From Microcoleus sp. EPA2 (GTDB lineage Bacteria > Cyanobacteriota > Cyanobacteriia > Cyanobacteriales > Microcoleaceae), in assembly GCA_020882975.1 (NCBI GenBank), contig JAHRFD010000001.1, positions 1-64,000 on the forward strand: a DNA stretch of 64,000 nt, read 5' to 3'. Positions 56,811 to 64,000 of this stretch are shown one piece after another. The notes under the pieces are model-generated. The model searched no databases. It saw nothing but the letters and a program-made list of their open reading frames with translations, and was not told the DNA's origin. The number at the start of each line of letters is the position of its first letter. The first letter of the stretch is position 1. The position numbers and the translations under genes were made by a program.

Positions 56811-56909
56811 ATGTTTGGCGTCAAGCGATCGCTCAAGTTGAATAAAAAAGAAGCGACCTTGATGGCAAAACACGCAGGATTTCGGCGCGTGGTATTTAAC
56901 ATGAATTAC
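56811..56909 (+). pseudogene. 5' remnant of an IS200/IS605-type tnpB gene
   Basis: MFGVKRSLKLNKKEATLMAK followed by HAGFRRVVFN is the conserved N-terminus of TnpB (OrfB) proteins, normally about 400 residues. Here homology stops after about 33 codons. The continuing frame runs antisense through the hli gene and is meaningless. The rest of the transposon, including the RuvC domain, is gone. The breakpoint coincides with the 3' end of hli. Confidence 0.75.
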
Positions 56910-57058
56910 ATTAAACCCCAGAAGTGTAGCAATCCTTCACCAGAAACCAATTCGATGATTACAGCAGCAGAGAAACCAATCATCGCCAGACGACCGTTCC
57001 AATTTTCTGCTCCTTCGCTAAAGCCCCAGTTCCAAGCGTTACGTTTTGGTTCTTGCAT
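56906..57058 (-). CDS. hli: High light-inducible protein (HLIP/SCP)
   Basis: 50-residue one-helix chlorophyll-binding-like protein: MQEPKRNAWNWGFSEGAENW, then NGRLAMIGFSAAVIIELVSG, then EGLLHFWGLM. The AENWNGRLAMIGF core with Glu, Asn and Arg is the LHC-type chlorophyll-binding motif. The family protects photosystem II assembly and pigment synthesis under high light in the thylakoid membrane. AAGGAA lies 9 bases before the ATG as RBS. It overlaps a TnpB remnant on the other strand by 4 bp. An HLR1-like element lies 23 bp upstream of the start. Confidence 0.92.
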   Translation of the reverse strand: MQEPKRNAWNWGFSEGAENWNGRLAMIGFSAAVIIELVSGEGLLHFWGLM

Positions 57059-57080
57059 GGTACAAAGTTCCTTAATTAAG

Positions 57081-57100
57081 TTTTGTAATGCTTATGTAAA
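57081..57100 (-). promoter_or_regulatory. HLR1-like (RpaB) element upstream of hli
   Basis: Read leftward: TTTACATAAGCATTACAAAA, two TTACA-type half-sites. The HLR1 consensus is two (G/T)TTACA(A/T)(A/T) units 2 bp apart. Here the gap is 3 and the second unit starts ATTACA, so the match is good but imperfect. RpaB binding to HLR1 controls hli genes in other cyanobacteria. A further palindrome GCTTGCATAAAGTGCAAGC is at 57115-57133. Confidence 0.5.
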
Positions 57101-57164
57101 TAAATATAACAGGCGCTTGCATAAAGTGCAAGCTTATGAGTAAAAAGGTAAAACTTGGCGATCG

Positions 57165-58514
57165 CTAACGGGGAAATATCGCCAATTCCGTCTCCGGGTC
57201 AAAAAGGTGAATTTTATCATGGGCGATCGCCAGCCACAACTCCTCGCCCACACGGATCGATCGCTCAGGAGGAACGCGCACTTGCAAGCAAAGGGCTGGT
57301 GCATCGGTGAGACTAACCCGCAAATAGGTTTCGTATCCCAAAGCTTCCACAATATCGACTTGAACCGAAAGATTTTTAGTAGCAGGAGGGTGAATGGTCA
57401 AATGTTCTGGCCGAATTCCCAAAATGAGAGATTTACCGTCATACTTTTGTAAACTTTTTGCCCAAATATCAGGTAAAGTAAAGCGAAAATGAGGGTGAGA
57501 AATTAATAACGGAGCAGTAAATTGCACCGGTAAAAAATTCATCGGCGGAGAACCAATAAACTCAGCGACAAACAAGTTAGCAGGTTTATTATAAAGCTGT
57601 AGAGGTACATCTACTTGCTGAAGTTGACCGAGATTCATAATCGCAATACGATCGCCCATAGTCATCGCCTCAGTTTGGTCGTGAGTCACATAAATAGTTG
57701 TAGTTCCCAATTGTCGCTGCAACTGCACAATTTGCGATCGAGTTTCCCCCCTTAATTTAGCATCCAGATTAGAAAGGGGTTCATCCATTAAAAAAACTTC
57801 AGGATTTCGAGCCATAGCCCTACCCAAAGCTACCCGCTGTTTTTGTCCTCCCGAAAGTTGTTTGGGTAAACGATTTAACAAAGGTTCTATTTGCAGCAAT
57901 TGAGCAACTTTAGTTACTCGTTTCCCCACAGTTTTTTCCCGTTCCGAAAGATAGCGTAAACCCTTGGGTAAATTGCGAGTAATTCCTACTAACAAATCTT
58001 CGAGTAAAGGCTGAACTTGATATTTTTTAAAATTACTAATCACCCAATTTTCAATTTGATGAATAATCTCTTGTTTATTTTTATTGCTACCTAGGGACTG
58101 CTGACTAAGAACTAATGACTTCTTCTCCCTTTCCGATCGCCGCAATCCAAAAGCGAGATTATCGTAAACAGTTAAGTGAGGATAGAGAGCATAATTTTGA
58201 AACACCATGGCGATATTTCGGTCTTTAGGTGGCACATCGTTAACCAACCGATCGCCCACCCAGATATTACCAGCAGTCACAGTTTCCAAACCAGCGAGCG
58301 ATCGGAGCAAAGTGCTTTTTCCGCAGCCAGAAGGCCCCACTAACACCATAAATTCCCCATCTTCGACAGTTAAGTTAATGCGCCGCAGAACGTTGTTAGA
58401 CCTGGAGGGAGGGCTATCTGGTGAGAGATTTTCTGTATAATTTGCCTCTTTGTCCTGCTCTCCTTGGCGGAGTGGAAAACTTTTGTAGATATTTTCTAAG
58501 ACAACTTTAGCCAT
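57165..58514 (-). CDS. MalK/UgpC-type ABC transporter ATPase with insertions
   Basis: 449 residues from [15 protein letters not shown]. Walker [11 protein letters not shown]-loop [12 protein letters not shown], signature [16 protein letters not shown], Walker [17 protein letters not shown], switch [18 protein letters not shown], then two OB-like TOBE domains (ILGIRPEHL). This type energises sugar or glycerol-3-phosphate uptake. Two insertions are unusual: about 25 residues between strand 1 and Walker A ([20 protein letters not shown]), and about 65 residues between the Q-loop and signature, part of which looks like translated tandem repeat (58085-58125). The frame opens up to 58733 through GGGAATT repeats; the ATG at 58514 is the start. 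No permease genes nearby. Confidence 0.9.
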   Translation of the reverse strand: MAKVVLENIYKSFPLRQGEQDKEANYTENLSPDSPPSRSNNVLRRINLTVEDGEFMVLVGPSGCGKSTLLRSLAGLETVTAGNIWVGDRLVNDVPPKDRNIAMVFQNYALYPHLTVYDNLAFGLRRSEREKKSLVLSQQSLGSNKNKQEIIHQIENWVISNFKKYQVQPLLEDLLVGITRNLPKGLRYLSEREKTVGKRVTKVAQLLQIEPLLNRLPKQLSGGQKQRVALGRAMARNPEVFLMDEPLSNLDAKLRGETRSQIVQLQRQLGTTTIYVTHDQTEAMTMGDRIAIMNLGQLQQVDVPLQLYNKPANLFVAEFIGSPPMNFLPVQFTAPLLISHPHFRFTLPDIWAKSLQKYDGKSLILGIRPEHLTIHPPATKNLSVQVDIVEALGYETYLRVSLTDAPALCLQVRVPPERSIRVGEELWLAIAHDKIHLFDPETELAIFPR

Positions 58515-58536
58515 TGAACTATTTTCAAATAGGGAA

Positions 58537-58733
58537 TGGGGAATGGGGAATGGGGAATGGGGAATTGAGAATTGGGAATTGGGAATTGGGAATTGGGAAT
58601 TGGGAATTGGGAATTGGGAATTGGGAAAAAGCCGAAAAGCAAAATATCTTCCTTTATCCCTCTTCCCCCTTGGGCAAGCGTTGTCGAAGGACTTTCTTCC
58701 TTCTTCCTTCTTACTTCTTCCTTCTACTGACAA
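58537..58733. repeat. GGGAATGG/GGGAATT short tandem repeats
   Basis: Three or four GGGAATGG units (58533-58560) then about nine GGGAATT units (58566-58625), followed by a CTTCTTCC-rich run (58690-58727). The run abuts the 3' end of the topoisomerase gene. Confidence 0.85.
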
Positions 58734-61276
58734 CTAATAACTTTGATGATTTTCTCTCCCGGATTGAGGTCAAAAACTCTCTCACCAGGAGCATCCTTGC
58801 CCCAAAAAGCAATAGCATCAGTAGCCGATCGCAGAAATCTGCCAGTATTAGTTAAAAGTTTGACATCACTACCAGGAACCACCCGCAGCAAGCCAACCAA
58901 AGTATCTTTAGGTTCTGCGAAACGAAAAGCTTGGGTGCCGATTTCACCGCGGTTAGTCAGTCGGACAGAACCCGCGGGCATCCGTTTGGCCCAACCCAAC
59001 TCCGAAAATAGCACCAGAGTGTCATCGGGGTCTAGAGTAACACAACCCACCAAATCTTCTTGTTTTCGCAGCCGTGTGGCTTGAGAACCCTGGGCTGCAC
59101 GGCCCATGGGTGGCAGTTGTTCGTCATTGACCTCAAACCGGAGGACTCTGCCTCCCGTTGTGGCGATGGCGACTTGTTCGCCGACTTTAGTAAGACTAGC
59201 CCAGCGCAGTCGATCGTCCTCCTTGAGCTTAACAAGAGTCACACCGCGATTAGTCAAATCCGCAAATTCTGAAAGTGGTAGGCGCTTAATTTTACCTTGC
59301 TCAGTCAAGGTTACTAAGTCTGTCGCTTCGGAATTTTCCGGCAAAATAAAGTGTGCGACTGTGAGTTCGGACAAAGTGCGGCCGGCACTTTCTTTGGTAG
59401 CCGATGGCGAAAGTAAACTGACGATGGGGGTACCTCGATCGCGCCCGGTGCTAGTGGGAATATCAGACACTTTTAGGGGATAAGCCTTACCACTGGGAGT
59501 TAAGATGACTAAATTGCGATCGGTTCTAGTCGGGCTGGCGGTGACAATAAAATCTTCATTTTTTTCTAAAGCTTGAAGCGACTTTTCCCTACTTTTAGGA
59601 CGGGATTGATCGGCCGTCGGCAGCCGCCGCACATAATTTTTGTGAGTAAACTCAACAATAGTTTCCTCGGCCTGGGGCTGGGGAAATAGGGTGTGAGGCG
59701 CAGCTAATTCTGTGTCAGATGGGAGTGCGGATTTTTGCTTACCCGAACTTTTTGGTTGGCCGTTAGCAGCAGATGCCTGGCCATTAACCAATTTAGTACG
59801 GCGCGGGTCTGCGTGCTTACGTTTGAGCGATCGGAATTCTTTCTTTAAAGCCTTCAAAAGTTCATGTCTGTCGCCCAAAAGCCGCTGCAATTCTTGAATT
59901 TTTACCATCAACTCATCCAACTCAGACTGCAAATTTTGCCTTTCCAAACCAGTCAGCCGACGCATCGGCATCGACAAAATCGCATCAGCTTGACTTTCGG
60001 TCAAATTAAGCCGAACTTGGAAATTGGCTTTAGCAGTGGTGCCATCGGGAGCATTGCGGAGAATATCGATCGCCACATCAAGATTTGTCAAAGCCAACAT
60101 TAAGCCTTGGACAATGTGACAGCGACGTTGGGCCACCTCCAACTCGTAATTGTAGCGACGGGTGAGAGTCACTTCCCGAAAATGCAAAAATTCTTGCAAC
60201 AACTGTCTCAGAGTTAACTGTCGGGGTTGACCGTTGACAATTGCCAGCAAAATCGCCCCAAAATTAGTTTGCAAGTCAGTTTGTTGGTAAAGACGAGCTA
60301 GAACTGCTTCTGGGTTAGATTCCCGCTTGAGTTCGACCACCACTCGAATACCCTCGCGATCGCTTTCGTCCCGCAAATCAGCAATCCCATCAAGTCGGCC
60401 AGAATTTACCAAATCCGCCACCTTTTCAATCCAAGCCGCCTTATTCACCTGAAAAGGAAATTCCGTCACCACCAACGCCGTTTTAGTGCGTATTTTGCGA
60501 TTACCAGGCACTTCCTCCACCCGAACCACACCCCTGACGGCAATACTACCTCGCCCCTTAGTGTAGGCATCAATAATGCCCTCTGTAGCAATAATTTCCC
60601 CACCAGTCGGGAAATCCGGTCCCGGAATTAGTTCCAGCAACTTCTGATCCGAGAGTTCTGGGTTTTCAGTCAAAGCAATTAAACCGTCCACCACCTCGCC
60701 CAGATTGTGTGGGGGAATATTAGTTGCCATGCCCACGGCAATGCCAGTACAGCCATTGAGAAGTAAAAAAGGCAATTGGGCAGGCAAAACCGTAGGTTCC
60801 TGCTGCGAACTGTCAAAATTAGCAGTAAAATCAACAGTGGCATCACCGACCTGAGTTAGCATGGCTTCATGAGCGATCGAAGCCAGTCTGGTTTCGGTGT
60901 AGCGCATGGCAGCAGCCGGATCATTGTCCACCGAACCAAAATTGCCGTGACCCGCCAGTAAAGGATAGCGGCTCGAAAACTCTTGAACCATACGCACCAA
61001 AGCGTCGTAAACCGATTGGTCGCCGTGGGGGTGATATTTTCCTAAAACATCTCCCACTACTCTGGCACACTTGCGGTAGGGTCGGTCTGGAGTCAGACCG
61101 AGTTCGTGCATCGCGTACAAAATTCGGCGGTGAACGGGTTTTAAACCGTCGCGGACATCAGGCAAAGCTCGCCCGACGATCACACTCATGGCATATTCAA
61201 GGTACGATTGCTGCATCTCGGCGTGCAAAGCCGTAGAAATTACTTGCCCGGAAAGTAGGTTGAGTTGTTTAGCCAT
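58724..61276 (-). CDS. gyrA: DNA gyrase/topoisomerase IV subunit A (GyrA/ParC-like)
   Basis: 850-residue type IIA topoisomerase DNA-cleaving subunit. [20 protein letters not shown] is near the N-terminus; the winged-helix QRDR is [16 protein letters not shown] (81-96), with Gln87 where quinolone-sensitive GyrA has Ser83; catalytic Tyr126 is in [10 protein letters not shown]. The tower and coiled coil follow, then a charged linker (about 500-560, [20 protein letters not shown]) and a beta-pinwheel C-terminal domain. A canonical GyrA box (QRRGGKG) is not visible, so this may be the second, ParC-like paralogue that many cyanobacteria carry rather than the supercoiling gyrase subunit. Monocistronic. 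Confidence 0.9.
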
Positions 61277-62536
61277 GAGTCCTTATGTCCGTTAATTCCT
61301 GAGTGCTAGGGCAAGAGTCAAGGGGCCGGTAATGCTTGCCTATCTAAGCGTGAAAACTGTTTGTCGCTATTGGAACTGAAAGTTCGACAAAGCCGCCAAT
61401 CAGGGGGATAAAAATCAACTTAACTTATGAAAAAAGAATAAGACTGCCGAAGACTGGCAACACTTGCTTTTTACCCTCCACTCTTACCCTAACCTCTATG
61501 TTGCCTTCAATGGCGCCTACCTTTTTATTTACACGATATGTGACAAAAATTTCTTGGAGTTCGCTTTTGCACAGACTGCCTCGGCTAAAATTTTTTAGTA
61601 CCCGTGGATTTATTCAGCCTATCTGACAAACCTAAAACACAAGTCCATAACTAATGGAACGATACTGGGGTAAAACTGATTGGTGACTAGGCCAACATCA
61701 GTGATACCAGCAGGACTAAACATTGCTTGATTCTGAGAGCAAGTAGGAAACCAACACTTGATCAAATACGGGTTTTGCAGAGTTCCCGGCCTACGGCACT
61801 AAAAACACTGCATGATTTGAGGGGGAAAACCCCTGTACCTGATTTCCCTTTGGACTAAAACTACAAAAATGCTCAACTTTCCATAATTACTAACCTGCAA
61901 CCAAGCCCTAAAAAGACTGAACTTGACAGACAAAACCTCCCACCAGCAAAACTGACCAGACCCCTTGGTAAAAAGAGGAATTACTTGAGCCGAGACAAAA
62001 AGGGAAAGAAACGCTACTTCCCCGCTCTGTCGCCGGCAATTCAATAGTCTTAAAACTATTGAAGTAACATTGCAAGGGCGATCGCGCAACTCAAGTAACC
62101 AAGTCCAGTCTGGCACTAACCCACCAAAAGCCTCCAACGAGCAAGCAAACCGTAGTGCGATCGCACAAGCAGGGCTTTAGAGTGAGAGAAAGAATCTGCC
62201 ATGAGTTCGAGAGTAGCTGAAATTTACCCATCACAAATCGGGCAAAAAAAGCACGCCCTTACCCAACAGAATCTGCAAACATCCATGTTTTCTCAAAAGC
62301 CTGCAAACAACCCGCTCGATGCCTACTTCACAACAACTAGGGGAAATTGTCTAACCCACAAACAAAAGATTCACAGTGGCTTTTTTTTTACAACCACTCT
62401 TAGCGATACCCCCTCGCGTAACCATGCCCCAAAACTAGCGTTGCCCGATCGAACTTTCGAGGAGGCCCAGGGGTCCCAAAGGATATTTTCTGCTCCCATC
62501 TCAGAATACTGAGCCTTTCACTTACCGAATACTTTT
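61277..62536. other. 1.26-kb region with no convincing gene
   Basis: A 112-codon frame at 61799-62137 (-) and a 103-codon frame at 62201-62512 (+) are open, but neither resembles a known protein. The second contains a translated homopolymer (FFFTTT), and both lack a good RBS. The stretch should contain the promoters of gyrA (leftward) and the response regulator (rightward). Confidence 0.55.
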
Positions 62537-62935
62537 ATGAAAACCGTTCTGATTGTAGAGGACGATTTAGTCAATGCTAGAGTCTTCTCTAAAATTTTAA
62601 CCAAGCGAGGAGGCTTGGCTGTAAAACACACAGAAAACGTCGAAGAAGTCATGCAAATCGCTTCAAAAGGCGAAGCAGACTTAATTTTGATGGATGTGTC
62701 CCTTTCACGTAGCGTATACCAAGGAAAAGCCGTTGATGGCATCAAAATCACCCAACTGCTCAAAGCAGACCCACAAACTGCTTCCTTGCCAATTATCCTA
62801 GTCACAGCTCATGCCATGGCAGGAGATAGGGAAACCTTTCTGGATCAGAGCGGTGCAGATGGCTACATATCCAAACCAGTAGTAGACCATCAGCTATTTG
62901 TTGACCAAATTAAAGCACTGCTGCCCCAAGAATAG
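62537..62935 (+). CDS. Single-domain response regulator
   Basis: 132-residue receiver domain only. MKTVLIVEDD has the acidic pair at 9-10, the phospho-acceptor is Asp53 (LILMDVSLS), then the switch Thr in IILVTAHAM and Lys in DGYISKPV. There is no output domain, so it acts like CheY/Spo0F or in a phosphorelay, possibly with an orphan hybrid kinase. Resembles PatA-independent CheY-type regulators common in cyanobacteria. No kinase gene adjacent. Confidence 0.93.
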   Translation: MKTVLIVEDDLVNARVFSKILTKRGGLAVKHTENVEEVMQIASKGEADLILMDVSLSRSVYQGKAVDGIKITQLLKADPQTASLPIILVTAHAMAGDRETFLDQSGADGYISKPVVDHQLFVDQIKALLPQE

Positions 62936-63300
62936 CCACAACCAACAAAAAACAACTCAAACAAAAAACAGCAAAAAACCAAGGAAAAAAGCAACAGCAA
63001 CTCCCAAAAACAAAACCCGCCCTTTATTAACCACAGAGGGCAAAAAACCAACTACCCAAACCAAAAAAAAGGCGAAACCCCCGGATTGATAGGAAGCACA
63101 AAACAGAGGCGATCGCAGCCTCCAGTTTCAGCAACCCTGCCAATCTCCCAACAAAAACAATCGCCATCGGGTCAATCCTAAAACTAACCAAAAACAAGCC
63201 AACTGCAAACTAGAACCTTTACAGTTCCAGCTCGCAGTTGGCCTCAAAAAAACAGCTTCAAAAAAAATCACCTACAGCCATCAACAAAAAGACACAAAAT
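62936..63300. other. A/C-rich gene-free stretch after the response regulator
   Basis: Plus strand strongly enriched in AAAAC and CAACAAAAA runs. An open frame at 62898-63089 is a compositional artefact (Lys/Thr/Pro only). CCAACTGCAAACTAG and CAGCTCGCAGTTGG around 63199-63242 could pair as a weak hairpin. Confidence 0.6.
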
Positions 63301-63430
63301 GATATCAATTCCGGTTGTATCGGAATGATTTAACCGAAAAGGCGCGTTCCCCGCAGGGGTTCCCGTAGGGTAGTACACGAAGCAAGAGAAGAGAGAGTTT
63401 AATCATTCCGATGAAGAGAGGATTTTATAT
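63301..63430 (+). repeat. Interspersed repeat family B, copy 5, with nested insertion
   Basis: ATATCAATTCCGGTTGTATC to GAAGAGAGGATTTTATAT. About 27 bp of a different palindromic repeat (GTTCCCCGCAGGGGTTCCCG then TAGGG) interrupts the CGAAGG region. CAGG near the end is replaced by ATCATTCCG. Confidence 0.85.
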
Positions 63431-63503
63431 GATTGGCCCATAGAGCTAGCCGTGTTTGACTTTGCTTGACATCCTTAGTCCTAGGGCTGTTTGATTAAAT
63501 ATT

Positions 63504-63644
63504 TTAAGTGTAGTCAAGCTCAGTGGACAATTTGCCGCGACTGACTGGTTTAATTTTGAGAGCAGCGAGGCGATCGTACACAGCTTGACGGCTTGCGAGT
63601 CCGTAACGATGCTGCAAATCCGACACAGCGTGGAATTCAGTCAT
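63504..63644 (-). pseudogene. Short HTH-like ORF, probably a truncated gene
   Basis: 46 residues: MTEFHAVSDLQHRYGLASRQ, then AVYDRLAALKIKPVSRGKLS, then TELDYT. A helix-turn-helix-like N-terminus (YGLASRQAVYDRL) followed by an abrupt end suggests the 5' end of a longer DNA-binding protein cut by a frameshift or deletion. A divergent 61-codon frame (63585-63770, +) overlaps it; its second half (DAVDKLLDKLKNE) is helical, but I cannot support it as a gene. Confidence 0.4.
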
Positions 63645-63937
63645 TTTTTGATAATTGGTGAGGTTTGTCCACTAGACAATTCTAGCTTGTCCAGTGATGC
63701 AGTAGACAAGTTACTGGACAAACTCAAAAACGAAACTCGTTTCGCTTCTTGCAGAGAATTTGACGAATGATTCAAAACACGATCGCTATCAACAAGAAAG
63801 ATCCCGATCGAAAGCTACCGACTGCTATCAAAGGCTTTAATTCGGATTTGCTTGGTTGATTAGCGGGGTTCCATTTCTAGCACTTTTTTGCTTCGTTAAG
63901 TGCTGTTTGTTGGGGAAAAGAGAAGCAGTCGCTATGA

Positions 63938-63973
63938 GTTTCCATTCAATTAGTTTCCCCAACGAGTGGGGAC
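63938..63973 (-). CRISPR. Lone 36-bp sequence with the form of a second CRISPR repeat
   Basis: Read leftward it begins GTCCCCACTCGTTGGGG, a CCCC/GGGG hairpin, and ends AATTGAATGGAAAC, the handle typical of type I/III cyanobacterial repeats. No second copy lies to its left in the window. It may be the last repeat of an array continuing beyond 64000. Confidence 0.5.
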
Positions 63974-64000
63974 ACTCCGCAACAGACGTGCGGAGTTTTT
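63974..64000 (+). terminator. Rho-independent terminator at the window edge
   Basis: ACTCCGC/GCGGAGT stem with a 9-base loop, followed by TTTT. No gene immediately upstream on the plus strand, so it may end a short RNA. Confidence 0.6.

Noticed and set aside
56793-57143. A single 116-codon gene on the plus strand
   Set aside because: Only the first about 33 codons from 56811 resemble TnpB; the remainder is the antisense of hli, so it is a remnant plus artefact, not one gene.
61799-62512. 112-codon (-) and 103-codon (+) frames upstream of the response regulator
   Set aside because: No recognisable domain, no RBS, homopolymer-derived residues; kept as a described intergenic region.

Overview
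The window reads as chromosomal DNA of a filamentous cyanobacterium of the Oscillatoriales type (Microcoleus/Oscillatoria-like). The octamer GCGATCGC (HIP1) is everywhere. There are oxygenic-phototroph marker genes: a thioredoxin reductase fused to thioredoxin (NTRC), a high-light-inducible protein, a SigA-type principal sigma factor, and an FHA-containing class A PBP. Intergenic spaces carry heptamer-type short tandem repeats (GGGTAAT, GGGAATT, TTATTGG) and larger palindromic repeats typical of this group. The genus is inference; no rRNA or tRNA gene is present to test it.

Layout. 0-10 kb: VOC protein, ilvC, a small membrane protein, a methyl-accepting protein, a very large multi-PAS histidine kinase, and an ACT-domain malic enzyme. 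10-17 kb: argS, an ATP-grasp protein, an FHA-PBP1 fusion and a Uma2 protein. 17-21 kb: a leftward Mrp/Mnh-type cation antiporter operon (C-D-E-F-G-A'-B) lacking the large MrpA N-terminal part. 21-25 kb: a leftward MacA-like adaptor and MacB-like permease, with a tandem palindromic repeat where an ATPase gene might be expected. 25-34.5 kb: one 3053-residue DUF4347/FG-GAP/Calx-beta/RTX surface protein, divergent from the adaptor. 34.6-41 kb: GT11 fucosyltransferase, an M16 peptidase pair (one active, one inactive), a hemerythrin-domain protein and an SDR. 41-46 kb: two SdrD-type repeat proteins. 46-50 kb: a peptidoglycan-binding protein, NTRC, and an orphan CRISPR array (10 repeats, no cas genes in the window). 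50.8-53.7 kb: an orphan DppC-type permease and a two-gene AAA-ATPase/TOPRIM-like module that looks like an anti-phage system. 53.7-64 kb: sigA behind a 1.7-kb gene-free stretch, an unlisted hli gene abutting a tnpB remnant, a MalK/UgpC-type ATPase, a GyrA/ParC-type topoisomerase subunit, a response regulator, and at the right edge a lone 36-bp sequence with the form of a second CRISPR repeat family.

How it fits together. Most genes are dispersed housekeeping and surface genes. The only clear operons are the Mrp cluster, the M16 pair, the AAA-TOPRIM pair and probably adaptor-permease. A second theme is genome remodelling by short non-coding repeats. Repeat family A (palindromes around GTCTCATAGC/GCTATGAGAC) has entered the coding sequence of the giant DUF4347 protein in frame. 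It also forms a 3 x 102-bp array in the export locus. Repeat family B (about 107 bp, starting ATATCAATTCCGG) is present in at least five near-full or full copies. One copy interrupts the distal end of the CRISPR array and one carries a nested insertion. The best candidates for new biology are the AAA-TOPRIM module near the orphan array, the matched 4+4 coiled-coil repeats of the adaptor, and the in-frame capture of a palindromic repeat by a conserved domain.
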